DNA from: Streptomyces sp. NRRL S-646
Lineage (GTDB): Bacteria > Actinomycetota > Actinomycetes > Streptomycetales > Streptomycetaceae
Direction: 5' to 3'
Length of the DNA: 64,000 nt
NCBI RefSeq assembly: GCF_000720765.1
Contig: NZ_JODC01000010.1
Coordinates: forward strand, 248,001-312,000
Below, one piece after another: positions 1 to 8,926 of this stretch (position 1 is the first letter of the stretch; each line of letters starts with the position of its first letter). A program made the translations under genes and the position numbers. The notes beneath the pieces are model-generated. The model saw only the letters and a program-made list of their open reading frames with translations. It had not been told where the DNA came from and ran no database searches.

Positions 1-2
1 CG

Positions 3-989
3 TGGCGCGCGGCACTGGGCGGCCACGAGGAGTGGGCGGACGAGCTGGCCGGGCGGTTCCGGCTGCCGCCCTCGCGCATCAGGGCGGCCGCACAACTGGC
101 CGAGCAGCGGCGGATCATGGCGGGCGATCCCGGCGAGCCGACCCTGGCGGACCTGACGGAGGCCTGCCGGGCCGAGTCGCAGCACCGGCTCGGCCCGCTC
201 GCGGCCAAGGTGACGCCTCGGGTCGGCTGGGACGATCTTGTCCTTCCCGCGGACCGGCTGGAACTGCTCGCCGACATTCGGAACCAGATCCGCCACCATC
301 ACCGCGTCCACACGGACTGGGGCTTCGGCGAGCGCACGAAACAAGGGCTCAGCGCCCTGTTCAGCGGTCCGTCCGGGACCGGCAAGACGATGGCCGCCGA
401 GGTGCTGGCCGGCGACCTCGGTCTCGACCTGTACAAGGTGGATCTGTCCGGCGTGGTCAGCAAGTACATCGGTGAGACCGAGAAGAATCTCGCCCGGCTG
501 TTCGCCGAGGCCGCCGCGGCCGACGCGATCCTGTTCTTCGACGAGGCCGACGCCCTGTTCGGCAAGCGCACCGAGGTGTCGGACGCGCACGACCGCTACG
601 CCAACATCGAGACCAGCTATCTGCTGCAGAAGCTGGAGGATCACGACGGCCCGGTGATCCTCGCGACCAACCTGCGGCAAAACCTCGACGAGGCCTTCAC
701 CCGCCGTATCCGATTCACCGTGGAGTTCCCGTTCCCCGAGGCCGACAGCAGACTGCGGATCTGGCACGCCCACTTCCCGGTCCAGGCACCCGTCGCCCCA
801 GACCTCGATCTCGGAGTGCTGGCCAGGGACTTCCCGGTGAGCGGCGGCAGCATCCACACGATCGTACTCAACGCCGCGTTCCTCGCCGCCGCCGACGGGG
901 GCGTCATCCGCCAGGGGCATCTGGTGCGCGGTACCCGCTGGGAATACGACAAAATCGGCCGGCTCTGGCCGGAGCGGAGGGCGTCATGA
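3..989 (+). CDS. eCIS AAA+ ATPase (Afp15-like), 5' end outside window
   Basis: AAA+ ATPase of the contractile injection system type, thought to act in assembly of the particle. The reading frame is open from base 3, so the true start lies left of the window; the ATG at 117 is internal. A Walker A motif GPSGTGKT is encoded at 366-389, followed by a Walker B motif FFDEAD near 533-550 and the usual downstream arginines (TRRIRF). The stop overlaps the next ATG (ATGA), so the gene is translationally coupled to the baseplate genes. The family assignment follows from the motifs plus the adjacent spike, PAAR and gp25 genes. Tube and sheath genes are not in view. Confidence 0.88.
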   Translation, partial: WRAALGGHEEWADELAGRFRLPPSRIRAAAQLAEQRRIMAGDPGEPTLADLTEACRAESQHRLGPLAAKVTPRVGWDDLVLPADRLELLADIRNQIRHHHRVHTDWGFGERTKQGLSALFSGPSGTGKTMAAEVLAGDLGLDLYKVDLSGVVSKYIGETEKNLARLFAEAAAADAILFFDEADALFGKRTEVSDAHDRYANIETSYLLQKLEDHDGPVILATNLRQNLDEAFTRRIRFTVEFPFPEADSRLRIWHAHFPVQAPVAPDLDLGVLARDFPVSGGSIHTIVLNAAFLAAADGGVIRQGHLVRGTRWEYDKIGRLWPERRAS

Positions 990-1687
990 CCGACGGATTC
1001 CCGGGGCGGCCGAAGATCCTGCGAGGTGCGTTCGTGGAGTTCGGGCTGAGCCTGCCGCCACTGCTGGTGGTCTTCCAGTTCAACCCGCTGCAGCTGACTC
1101 GCAACCGGTCGCTGTCCGTCACCTTCCCGGGCGCGCGGGCCGACGGGGCGGGCTCGTCGCTGCGCGACTACCACGCGACCGTGGACAATCTGCTGGACCT
1201 GCAGAAGCAGCAGGTCGTGTCGGTGCAGGAACAGACCGTCGCCTTCGACATCCGGCTCGACGCCACTGACGGCCTGGGCGACGGTGAGGTCCTGGCCAAG
1301 CAGTTTGGGGTAGGCCCGCAACTGGCCACCCTGGAGCTGATGGTGCAGCCCAAGAGCGAGAGCATGCTCGGGCTGGTCGCCGACAAGCTGCTCGGGCTGG
1401 GCGGCAAGCCGAAGGGCTTCAGCTTCACGCGGAGTGCGAACCCGCCGTTGGTGCTGTTCATCTTCGGCCGCAAACGCGTCCTGCCCGTGAACATCAACGC
1501 GCTGAACATCACCGAGACCGAGTTCAGCGCCGATCTCAACCCGATCCGGGCCACCGCGGCGGTCAGCCTCACCGTCATCGAGGGGCGCAGTGTGCCGTAC
1601 CTGTACTCCAAGGCCGCCACGGAGGTGATGTCGGCGCTCAACCTCGCCAACGTCACCGACGTCGCCAACGTGGTCATCCCGGGGTGA
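986..1687 (+). CDS. eCIS tube-adaptor protein (Afp7 N-terminal type)
   Basis: A 233-residue protein starting at an ATG that overlaps the previous stop. The text FVEFG...PPLLVVFQFNP near the N-terminus, followed by a beta-rich body (LTRNRSLSVTFPG), resembles the N-terminal 'CIS tube' domain of proteins that sit between the inner tube and the spike (Afp7-like). In Afp-type systems this domain is usually fused to a C-terminal LysM domain. Here it stops before that, and a LysM-like protein is encoded separately 6 bp downstream. Role as a baseplate/tube connector is inferred from family and operon position. Confidence 0.75.
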   Translation: MTDGFPGRPKILRGAFVEFGLSLPPLLVVFQFNPLQLTRNRSLSVTFPGARADGAGSSLRDYHATVDNLLDLQKQQVVSVQEQTVAFDIRLDATDGLGDGEVLAKQFGVGPQLATLELMVQPKSESMLGLVADKLLGLGGKPKGFSFTRSANPPLVLFIFGRKRVLPVNINALNITETEFSADLNPIRATAAVSLTVIEGRSVPYLYSKAATEVMSALNLANVTDVANVVIPG

Positions 1688-1693
1688 TGCGCC

Positions 1694-2149
1694 ATGCCGT
1701 CCCGCTACCAGTCCGTACCCGGCTCCGAGCTGCGGCGCCTGCCGGTGACCGACGGCGAGTTCCGGCACATCCTCGCCGAGGGCGAGCGGCTGGATCACCT
1801 CGCCTACACCTACTACGGCGACCCCCAGGCCTATTGGCGCATCTGCGACGCCAACCCCGAGATCCTCTCCCCCCTCGCGCTCGTCGACGACGAACCGGTC
1901 CGCACCACCTTCTTCCCCGTCGAACGGCCGGAGCCCAAGCTGCTGACCGCCCTCGCGCGGCAGTTCGGAGTCCTGGCGGTCAAACCGGCCGACGGCGGTG
2001 TCGTGGTGGACCACAACATCCTCAACGCCGATACGGTCGCGGTCCGGAAGGCGATCGAAGCGGCGGGATTTGTGACCGGGCTGCCCCAGGAACGCGGCCG
2101 GATCGGCGCGTCGATCGTCATTCCTCCTGCTACGGGGGGAGGCCGGTGA
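1694..2149 (+). CDS. LysM-like baseplate protein
   Basis: A 151-residue protein with a LysM/tail-X-like core: EGERLDHLAYTYYGDPQAYW followed by RICDANPEI at about residues 31-58. Such short LysM proteins clamp the tube initiator to the spike in phage tails and eCIS baseplates, so peptidoglycan binding need not be the role here. The gene follows the tube-adaptor gene by 6 bp, and its TGA overlaps the ATG of the next gene (TGATG). The pair together looks like a split Afp7. Confidence 0.75.
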   Translation: MPSRYQSVPGSELRRLPVTDGEFRHILAEGERLDHLAYTYYGDPQAYWRICDANPEILSPLALVDDEPVRTTFFPVERPEPKLLTALARQFGVLAVKPADGGVVVDHNILNADTVAVRKAIEAAGFVTGLPQERGRIGASIVIPPATGGGR

Positions 2150-3216
2150 TGGTCCACGACCAGCTGCGGATCGAGGTCGACGGGGACGAGCCGACCGGAC
2201 TGACCGCCGATCTGCTCGGACTGGAGGTCGAGCTCGACGACCAGCTGGCCGGAATGTTCCGGCTGACCCTGGCCCTGCGCATGCAGCCGGACGGCTCCTG
2301 GCCGTATCTCGACGACGACCGCTTCGCGCTGTGGCGCAGGGTGGACATCATCGGGGGTCCGCAGGACGGAACCCGGCAGCTGATCATCGGCTATGTCACT
2401 CATCTGCGCCCTGATTTCGGCCCCGACCTCGACCGCTGCCGGCTGGAGGTCTGGGGCCTGGACGCCACCGTACTGATGGACCGGGCCGACCGGCTCAGGG
2501 CCTGGCCCAACAAGACCGACAGCGACATCGCCACCGAGGTGCTGCGCTCCTACGGGCTGACGCCGGAGGTGACCGGCACCGACGTGGTGCACGACGAGCG
2601 GGTGTCGACCGTCGTCCAGCGGGAGAGCGACATCCGGCTGCTGCGCCGCCTCGCGTTCCGCAACGGCTTCAGCTGCTACGTCGACGGCGACACCGCGTAC
2701 TTCGGCCCGCCCCGCCTGGAGGGCGGCCAACTGCCGCCCATGGCCGTGCAGTTCGGTCCGCGAACCAACGTCGAACGGTTCACGCTGGAGGTCAACGCGT
2801 TCACGCCGACCGACGTGACGATGACCCAGACCGACCGGCTCACCGGGGACGTCCTCCGCGCCGAGGGCCGCGCCGAACTGCAGCGAGCCCTGGGCAGTCG
2901 CCCCCCGGACGACCTGGGCACGCTCCAGGTCGGGCAGACGGTCAGCACGGGCGAGCAGGAGATGTCGGCGCTCTGCCAGAGCCTGTACGACGAGGGCCAG
3001 TGGTTCGTGACGGGCGAGGGCGAGGTGCTGGGCAACGCCTACCCCGCGGTCCTCGTCCCGCACGCCCTCGTCCCGATCAAGGGGATCGGTGCGACCCACA
3101 GCGGAGTCTACGAGGTCACCCACGTCACCCATGTCTTCACTCCGGCCGGTTACCGGCAGCGGTTCCGGGTCCGGCGCAACGCCACGCAGCCGACCGGCGA
3201 GGAGGACTTCGGATGA
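2149..3216 (+). CDS. eCIS spike hub protein (gp27/VgrG N-terminal half, Afp8-like)
   Basis: A 355-residue protein resembling the gp27-like half of VgrG/Afp8: an early two-barrel region (LRIEVDGDEP...DDQLAGMFRLTLALRM), the WGLDATVLMDR segment, and the typical run DIRLLRRLAFRNGFSCYVDGDTAYFGPPRLEGG. The ATG at 2149 overlaps the previous stop and is preferred to the much longer open frame upstream, which overlaps the LysM gene. The usual gp5-like C-terminal half is missing and is encoded by the next gene, which begins within the ATGA at the end of this one. Confidence 0.8.
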   Translation: MVHDQLRIEVDGDEPTGLTADLLGLEVELDDQLAGMFRLTLALRMQPDGSWPYLDDDRFALWRRVDIIGGPQDGTRQLIIGYVTHLRPDFGPDLDRCRLEVWGLDATVLMDRADRLRAWPNKTDSDIATEVLRSYGLTPEVTGTDVVHDERVSTVVQRESDIRLLRRLAFRNGFSCYVDGDTAYFGPPRLEGGQLPPMAVQFGPRTNVERFTLEVNAFTPTDVTMTQTDRLTGDVLRAEGRAELQRALGSRPPDDLGTLQVGQTVSTGEQEMSALCQSLYDEGQWFVTGEGEVLGNAYPAVLVPHALVPIKGIGATHSGVYEVTHVTHVFTPAGYRQRFRVRRNATQPTGEEDFG

Positions 3217-3773
3217 GCGCGCTCGAACGGGTGGTGGCCAAGCTCCTGGAACGGGCCGAGCACCGCTTCTACGGCAAGTACCGGGGCACGGTCGTCGACA
3301 ACGAGGACCCGGCCCTGCTCGGCCGCCTCAAACTCAGCGTCCCCAGCGTCCTGGGTCCGGACGTGGTCACCGGCTGGGCGACCCCCTGCGCCCCGTACGG
3401 CGGGGCCGCGCAGCAGGGCTTCCTGTTCGTCCCCGAGCGCGAGGCCAGGGTCTGGGTGGAGTTCGAGGAGGGCGACCTGGAGTTCCCGATCTGGACGGGC
3501 GCTTTCTGGTGCAGTCCCGGGGAGGAGTCCGAGCTGCCGGGTGATCCGCAGCAACGCCCCACCCGGAAGATCATCAGGACGTTGAAGGGCCACACGATCG
3601 AGCTGGAGGACGCCGACGGCGGCGAGCGGATCGTCATCTCCGACGCCACGGGGAACGCGATCGAGATGACCGCCGACGCCATGACGCTGACCGCCAAGGT
3701 CCCACTCACCCTCCGGGCGGAAGGCCAACCGGTCAGGATCGTCTGCTCCGCCCTCGACGTGGAGAAGGGGTGA
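3213..3773 (+). CDS. eCIS spike protein, gp5/OB-fold half
   Basis: A 186-residue protein starting at ATG 3213 within the stop of the hub gene. The segment YGKYRGTVVDNEDPALLGRL, then VPSVLG and WATPCAPYGG, is the OB-fold found in gp5/gpV and the middle of VgrG. It is followed by EREARVWVEFEEGDLEFPIW and a repetitive beta region (TIELEDADGGERIVISDATG, then IEMTADAMTLTA) expected of the needle-like beta-helix. It should trimerise on the hub and carry the PAAR tip. The open frame reaching back to 3000 is antiphase to the hub gene and is not the start. Confidence 0.82.
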   Translation: MSALERVVAKLLERAEHRFYGKYRGTVVDNEDPALLGRLKLSVPSVLGPDVVTGWATPCAPYGGAAQQGFLFVPEREARVWVEFEEGDLEFPIWTGAFWCSPGEESELPGDPQQRPTRKIIRTLKGHTIELEDADGGERIVISDATGNAIEMTADAMTLTAKVPLTLRAEGQPVRIVCSALDVEKG

Positions 3774-4228
3774 CCGCCGTGCTGATCGTCGTCCACCGCG
3801 ACCCCGTCGAGGGCACGGACACCCACAAGGTCACCGGGACGCTGCCGGACGGCTCGCCGTACACCGGGAAGGGCAGCTTCACGTACACCGGCTCGATGAC
3901 GGACGGTCTCAGCGACTTCGTGCGCGTCGGCGGTCACCCGGTGGCGCTTACAAGCAGTCGGAGCTCGCTCGATCCCGGCGAGAGCGCACCGGGCGGCGGC
4001 CACTCCGGCCCGAAGGGCACGGACTTCGATCCCGCAGGGCCCAACGTGTTGAGCCTCAGCATCGTCGACACGCCGCTCGGCAGCGGCTCCCCCGCCGCCG
4101 ATGCGGGCAGCGCGTTCGTGACGATCGGCGGCACTCCCGTGCTGCTGGACGGCGACCCCATCGACAGCTGCGGCGGCCACTCCACGGTGACCGCCGCCGG
4201 ACAGTCCTTCGTGACCTGCGCAGAGTAA
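3770..4228 (+). CDS. PAAR-like spike tip protein (Afp10-like)
   Basis: A 152-residue protein starting at GTG 3770, overlapping the previous TGA. It has the glycine/serine-rich short-strand layout of PAAR proteins: HPVALTSSRSSLDPGE, a central GGHSGPKGTDFDP and, near the end, VTIGGTPVLLDGDPIDSCGG with H and C residues that could bind the tip metal. PAAR proteins cap the spike and may attach cargo. The N-terminal ~45 residues look like an extension not needed for the PAAR fold. Confidence 0.8.
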   Translation: MTAVLIVVHRDPVEGTDTHKVTGTLPDGSPYTGKGSFTYTGSMTDGLSDFVRVGGHPVALTSSRSSLDPGESAPGGGHSGPKGTDFDPAGPNVLSLSIVDTPLGSGSPAADAGSAFVTIGGTPVLLDGDPIDSCGGHSTVTAAGQSFVTCAE

Positions 4229-4237
4229 GGAGCGGCA

Positions 4238-4600
4238 GTGGCAACCGGGTTCGGCTTTCCCTTCGGCGTCAGCGCGGCGGGCACCATCGCGCCGGATCCC
4301 GACGCCGCCGACGACCTGCGCGGGCGCATCGTCCAGGTGCTGTTCACCGCGCCGGGCGAGCGGGTCAACCAGCCGGAGTTCGGCTGTGGGCTGTTCAACC
4401 TGGTCTTCGACCCGGACAACAGCATCCTGGCCGCCGCCACCGAGTTCACCATCGGCCAGGCACTGACCCGCTGGCTGGGCGACGAACTGATCGTGACCGG
4501 CGTCGACGTGGCCGCCGACGACGGGACCATCACGGTCGAGGTCGCCTATGTGAGCCGCCGTGGTCGGGTCCAGCGCGCGGTACGGGTGAGTTTCCGATGA
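4238..4600 (+). CDS. gp25-like baseplate wedge protein (Afp9-like)
   Basis: A 120-residue protein with the gp25/GPW signature: RIVQVLFTAPGERVNQPEFG followed by CGLFNLVFDPDN, and a C-terminal strand pair. The GTG start at 4238 is fixed by an AAGGAG at 4227-4232 that overlaps the previous stop. gp25 proteins sit in the baseplate wedge and nucleate sheath polymerisation. The stop overlaps the ATG of the J-like gene. Confidence 0.9.
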   Translation: MATGFGFPFGVSAAGTIAPDPDAADDLRGRIVQVLFTAPGERVNQPEFGCGLFNLVFDPDNSILAAATEFTIGQALTRWLGDELIVTGVDVAADDGTITVEVAYVSRRGRVQRAVRVSFR

Positions 4601-6108
4601 GCGACGAGATCGACTACACCGCGCGGGACTACCAACGCCTGCTGGACGCCATGCGGGCCAGGATCCCGGACCGGCTGGGCGAGTGGACCGACTACGCCAA
4701 CGAGGCGGACTTCGGCAATGTGCTGCTGGAGCTGTTCGCCTACATGGGCGACATCCTCAGCTACTACCAGGACCGGGTGGCCAACGAGTCGTTCCTGGGT
4801 ACGGCCCGTACGCGCGCCGCCGTCATCCAGCATCTACGGCTGATCGGCTACGAGTTGGGCACCGCCGTACCCGCCGCCGTCGAACTGTTCGTCAGCGTCC
4901 CCGGGAACGTCGACGGCGCCATCACCGTCACCCGTGGCAACGCGTTCTCCACCAGGAGCCGCCGGGGAGCGCCGAGCGTGCGTTTCGAGTACACCGACCC
5001 GGCCCCGCTGACCATCGACTTCGCCACCGTCGAGCCCGATCTCAAGACCGGGCGCAAGGTGAGCGAGAAGGGCATCCCGGTCGAGGAGGGACGGCTCATC
5101 GAGGGCGAGGTGCTGGGCAGTTCGGACGGCCGCGCGGACCAGCGCTTCCCACTCGGCCACACCGGCGTGATCCTTCGGCCCGGAGTGATCGCGGACGTCC
5201 AGATCACGGCCGAGCCGCCGCAGCTTGCCTGGGAGCGACGCGACAGTCTGGCGCTCAGCCAGGGCGGACAGCCCCACTTCGTCGTGGAGGTCGACGCCGA
5301 CGACCACGCGACCGTCGTCTTCGGCGACGGCGTCTTCGGCCGCATCCCCACCGGCCGGCTGCGCGCGACCTACCGGGTGGGCGGCGGACCGGGGGGCAAC
5401 GTCGGCGCACGGGAGATCACCACGATCCTCGACTGTCCACCGCTCGCCCAGCTCGGCGCGACCGTCTTCAACCAGGACGCGGGCACCGGCGGGGCCGCCC
5501 GCGAGGACCCCGCCCATGCCGTACGGCAGGCGCCAGCGGTGTTCCGCTCGCAGCACCGCGCCGTCACCGCCGCCGACTACGAGGCGCTCGCGCTCAGCTT
5601 CAAGGGCGTCGCCAAGGTACGGGCGACCGCCGGGGTGTGGAACGACATCACGCTCCATGTCGCCCCCGAGGGTGGCGGCCACGTCAGCGATGTGCTGCGC
5701 AGCGGGCTGCTCTCCTACCTGGAGGACAAACGGATGCTCGGCCAGATCGTGGGTGTCGAAGGTGTGCTGTACATCCCCGTGTTGCTCACCGCCCAGATCG
5801 GGGTGGAGCCCCGGTACCCGAGGGACGATGTGCAGGAACGCGTCCGGCAGACAACCAGGGAACTGCTGGCCTTCGACCGGACAGATTTCGGCCAGACCGT
5901 CTATCTGAGCCGGTTCTACGAGGAGATCCAGAACACTCCGGGGGTCCGGTACGCCAACATCACCGAGTTCCGCCGCGGTCCGGCGGACCCGGTGTTCGAG
6001 CCCTCCGGAAAGCTGGAGTTCGAGCAGTTCGAGCTGCCCGTACCGGCCGACGACAGCGAGCATCCAGGGGGGATCGCCCTGAGTGTCATCGACCGAGGGA
6101 GGCGGTGA
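4597..6108 (+). CDS. Baseplate J/gp6-like protein (Afp11-like)
   Basis: A 503-residue wedge protein. Typical features are the N-terminal IDYTARDYQRLLDAM and the NVLLELFAYMGDILSYYQDR helix, the RTRAAVIQHLRLIGYELGTA segment, the GDGVFGRIPTGRLRATYRVG beta-domain, and the RAVTAADYEALALSFKGVAK motif near residue 330. All match the 'putative baseplate assembly protein' group of eCIS. It pairs with gp25 and the gp7-like protein encoded next, and starts within the ATGA of the gp25 gene. Confidence 0.9.
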   Translation: MSDEIDYTARDYQRLLDAMRARIPDRLGEWTDYANEADFGNVLLELFAYMGDILSYYQDRVANESFLGTARTRAAVIQHLRLIGYELGTAVPAAVELFVSVPGNVDGAITVTRGNAFSTRSRRGAPSVRFEYTDPAPLTIDFATVEPDLKTGRKVSEKGIPVEEGRLIEGEVLGSSDGRADQRFPLGHTGVILRPGVIADVQITAEPPQLAWERRDSLALSQGGQPHFVVEVDADDHATVVFGDGVFGRIPTGRLRATYRVGGGPGGNVGAREITTILDCPPLAQLGATVFNQDAGTGGAAREDPAHAVRQAPAVFRSQHRAVTAADYEALALSFKGVAKVRATAGVWNDITLHVAPEGGGHVSDVLRSGLLSYLEDKRMLGQIVGVEGVLYIPVLLTAQIGVEPRYPRDDVQERVRQTTRELLAFDRTDFGQTVYLSRFYEEIQNTPGVRYANITEFRRGPADPVFEPSGKLEFEQFELPVPADDSEHPGGIALSVIDRGRR

Positions 6109-6111
6109 CAC

Positions 6112-7938
6112 ATGCGGCTCGGACATCTCGCGGCCGGCGCCGGGACCAACCGCGTCGACCTCTCCTGGACCAACCCCGACCCGGAAGGCTTCCCGGACAT
6201 TCGGGTTGTACGGCGCATCGGCACCCATCCGGTACGACCCGATGACGGCGTGATCGTGGCCGAGGGAAGGGGACTCACCACGGCCGCCGACACGGGCCTG
6301 CCCGGCGAGACCGTCCACTACTACGCGCTGTTCCCGTTCAAGAACACCCTGCCCGCCGACACGGCCCCCGACCCGTACCACCTGCTGAGCGCGATGCCCA
6401 CCGAGCCGTATGGCTTCGCCGAGCGGCTGTACGGCTCGCTCCCGGCGCTCTATCGACGCTACGACACCGACCGCGAACAGCTGCGCCGCTTCCTGGAGTT
6501 GCCCGGTGACGAGCTGGACCGGCTGTACAGCCTCGCCACCGCCTCGCTGGCGCTGACCGATCCCGGCCGGGTGGACGGCCGGTTGCTGCCGCTGCTGGCC
6601 GACTGGATCGGCTGGCGGACGGACTACACGGTGCCGGTCGCCGCGCAGCGGACCGAGATCCGCGCGGCGCCCAGGCTCTACCAGAGCGTCGGCACCCTGC
6701 CCGCGCTGGGTGCGACGACCGCGCGGCTCACGCAATGGCCCAGCCGGAACAGGGAGTTCGTCCACAACGTGGCGCGCACCAACCAGCCGGAGCGGCTCGT
6801 CCTGTGGTCGCGGCTGCGGGACGGGGCGGGCCAGTGGTCCGAGCCGGTGTTCACGTCGAGCGACCACGCGTATGACGGGCGGCCGGCCGGGATCGTCCTG
6901 CCGGACGGAACGGCTGAGATCTTCTACCACACCGACCCCGGCCACGGCTGGGAGATCTGGACCAAACAGTGGACGGCCGACGGGTGGCAGGCCAGTCGGC
7001 CCGTGGTCAGCGCAAGCGGCAGCGACAAACACCCGGCCGCCGCCCGGCAGGGAGACCGACTGTGGTTGTTCTGGCAGCGGTACGACCCCCGGCTCGGCCG
7101 GTGGCGGCTGTGGTCCACCACGCGCACCGGCGGTCAACTGGCCTCGCCTGCCCCGCTGTTCGACGACGAGGTCGAGCGGACGCAGCCGGCCGCCGTGGCC
7201 GACGGCTCCGGCGGGGTGTGGCTGTTCTGGCTGGAGAGCGGTGAGCTGCGGTGGGCGCGCAACGACGGGAACGAGTGGCGGCGCGGAACAGTACCCGCGG
7301 GTGAACCGCCGGTCCACGACGACGTCTTCGTCCTGCACCACCCGGTCGCGCCCCGGCTGTGGGTGCTGTGGGCGTCCCGGCAAGAGCGGTGGACCGTGGC
7401 GTACCGCACCAAGCAGAGCCTCGATCCGGCAGCCGCGGACTGGTCACCCGTCCGGACCTTGCCCAAGGCCGCCCCGACCGACCACGACCGGCAGCCCGCG
7501 GCGCTGCCGAGTGGCAACGGCATCGAGTTGTTCTGGTCGACCGCACGGCACGGTGCCTGGTCGGTCGACCGGGCCACTCTGGCCGGCACCACGTGGAGCC
7601 TCACCGGCACGGTCGAGGGCGGACCGTACAACCATCGCGGGCCGCTGGCACTGCCCCTTCCGCCGAACCAGGTGCTGCTGGCCCACCGGTCCCACCAGGG
7701 CGAGCCCGGCACCACCACGGTCGACACAAGGGCGACCGCCAAGCTGGCGCTGCAGGGGAGCGCCGATGACTTCCAGACCTACACACCAGACGGCCGCTTT
7801 GCCCGCAACACCGTCGGGGTGTTCCTCACCCCGGGCGCCGACGAGCCCGCCGAGCAGGTCGCCGAGGTGTCCGAGCGGCTCGCCGAAGTGCTGCGCGACG
7901 TGCTCCCGCTGACCTGCCGACCCGTGATCATCAGCTGA
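6112..7938 (+). CDS. Tail protein I/gp7-like baseplate protein with beta-propeller insert (Afp12-like)
   Basis: A 608-residue protein. Residues 1-95 form an Fn3-like domain (NRVDLSWTNPDPEGFPDIRV). Residues ~100-225 carry the phage tail I/gp7 signature (ERLYGSLPALYRRYD, LADWIGWRTDYTVPV, then IRAAPRLYQSVGT). Residues ~235-560 hold five or more repeats with a W-F/L-W pattern (DRLWLFWQRYD, GGVWLFWLES, PRLWVLWASRQ, NGIELFWSTAR), suggesting a beta-propeller or lectin-like insert. The C-terminus returns to a conserved tail. The propeller may decorate the baseplate surface; that is inference. Confidence 0.8.
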   Translation: MRLGHLAAGAGTNRVDLSWTNPDPEGFPDIRVVRRIGTHPVRPDDGVIVAEGRGLTTAADTGLPGETVHYYALFPFKNTLPADTAPDPYHLLSAMPTEPYGFAERLYGSLPALYRRYDTDREQLRRFLELPGDELDRLYSLATASLALTDPGRVDGRLLPLLADWIGWRTDYTVPVAAQRTEIRAAPRLYQSVGTLPALGATTARLTQWPSRNREFVHNVARTNQPERLVLWSRLRDGAGQWSEPVFTSSDHAYDGRPAGIVLPDGTAEIFYHTDPGHGWEIWTKQWTADGWQASRPVVSASGSDKHPAAARQGDRLWLFWQRYDPRLGRWRLWSTTRTGGQLASPAPLFDDEVERTQPAAVADGSGGVWLFWLESGELRWARNDGNEWRRGTVPAGEPPVHDDVFVLHHPVAPRLWVLWASRQERWTVAYRTKQSLDPAAADWSPVRTLPKAAPTDHDRQPAALPSGNGIELFWSTARHGAWSVDRATLAGTTWSLTGTVEGGPYNHRGPLALPLPPNQVLLAHRSHQGEPGTTTVDTRATAKLALQGSADDFQTYTPDGRFARNTVGVFLTPGADEPAEQVAEVSERLAEVLRDVLPLTCRPVIIS

Positions 7939-7951
7939 CCGAGGAGGAACG

Positions 7952-8914
7952 ATGGCCGACTACTCGGTGCCGCCGGACCAGATGCTGGCGGCGGCGACGG
8001 CACCTGAGCACGGCTATATCGGCCTGCACATCGAGCAGGGGGTGCCGATCCTCGACCGCGATCTCAACCTCCTGCACGATCTGATCACGGCCACGGTGCG
8101 GAGCATCGCCGCCCGCTTCATCGGCGACGGCACGCACGCTGACGCGTCCGGTTTCCTGGTCTCCGCGCTGCCCGCCGGGCAGACCAGCCAGGACTTCCAG
8201 ATCACCGCCGACGGCGGGCACTTCCCGGGAAGCTGCATGGTCGGCGGCATCCAGGTGAGCCTGCCCGCGGCGATCAGGTACAGCAGCCAGCAGGTGGGAG
8301 TTCTCACCACGCCCGCCGACGATCGTACCGACGTGGTCTACCTCGACGTCACGGTGGTCGAGGTGGACTCCGTCGGGGCCACCGGGGACACCGATCTCCG
8401 TAATGAGCACGACGTCGGGATGCAGACATCGGTACGGCTCAAGCCCGTCTGGGTGGTGCGGGTGGCGGAGGGCGTGACCGTGCCCCCGGCCGCCGCCGGG
8501 CACGCCCGCTGCGCACTGGCACTGCTCAAGCGCAAGAAGGGCAAGGCGACCATCGAGGCAGACATGATCAAGGACCAGCGGCGCACCCGGCTCACGGTCG
8601 CGGACATCGAGCGGCGCCTGTCGGTGGTGGAGCAGGCGCTGCTGCTGCCCGCGTTCACCGGGACCGAGTTCACCCCGCGCAGCGGCGCGAAGGGGGACCC
8701 CGTGCACATCACCGGCAGCAACCTCGACTTCTCGCCGAAGGTGCTCTTCGGGGACCAGCCCGCGACTCTCTCCAGCCAGTCGGCCACCGACATCGTCGCC
8801 GCCGTGCCGTCCACGATCACCGTGCCCGTCGGCGGAGTGACCAAGGTCCGCATCACCGTGACCACCGGCCACGGGTCCATCACCAGCGTCAACGAGTTCA
8901 GCGTCACCGAATAG
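7952..8914 (+). CDS. eCIS-linked protein with C-terminal IPT/TIG domain
   Basis: A 320-residue protein with a strong ribosome site (GAGGAGG, 7 bp before ATG). The N-terminal part (YIGLHIEQGVPILDRDLNLL) resembles the start of large proteins found beside eCIS baseplates, in which a short strand and helix open a beta-rich body. Residues ~235-320 form an IPT/TIG Ig-like fold (FTPRSGAKGDPVHITGSNLD). No enzyme motif is seen. A structural or fibre-like role is inferred only from its position between baseplate and VWA genes. Confidence 0.6.
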   Translation: MADYSVPPDQMLAAATAPEHGYIGLHIEQGVPILDRDLNLLHDLITATVRSIAARFIGDGTHADASGFLVSALPAGQTSQDFQITADGGHFPGSCMVGGIQVSLPAAIRYSSQQVGVLTTPADDRTDVVYLDVTVVEVDSVGATGDTDLRNEHDVGMQTSVRLKPVWVVRVAEGVTVPPAAAGHARCALALLKRKKGKATIEADMIKDQRRTRLTVADIERRLSVVEQALLLPAFTGTEFTPRSGAKGDPVHITGSNLDFSPKVLFGDQPATLSSQSATDIVAAVPSTITVPVGGVTKVRITVTTGHGSITSVNEFSVTE

Positions 8915-8926
8915 GGGCTGTCCGCC

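Noticed and set aside
4834..7383. 849-codon minus-strand open frame
   Set aside because: Shadow of the baseplate J and tail-I genes. It has no ribosome site or recognisable motif.
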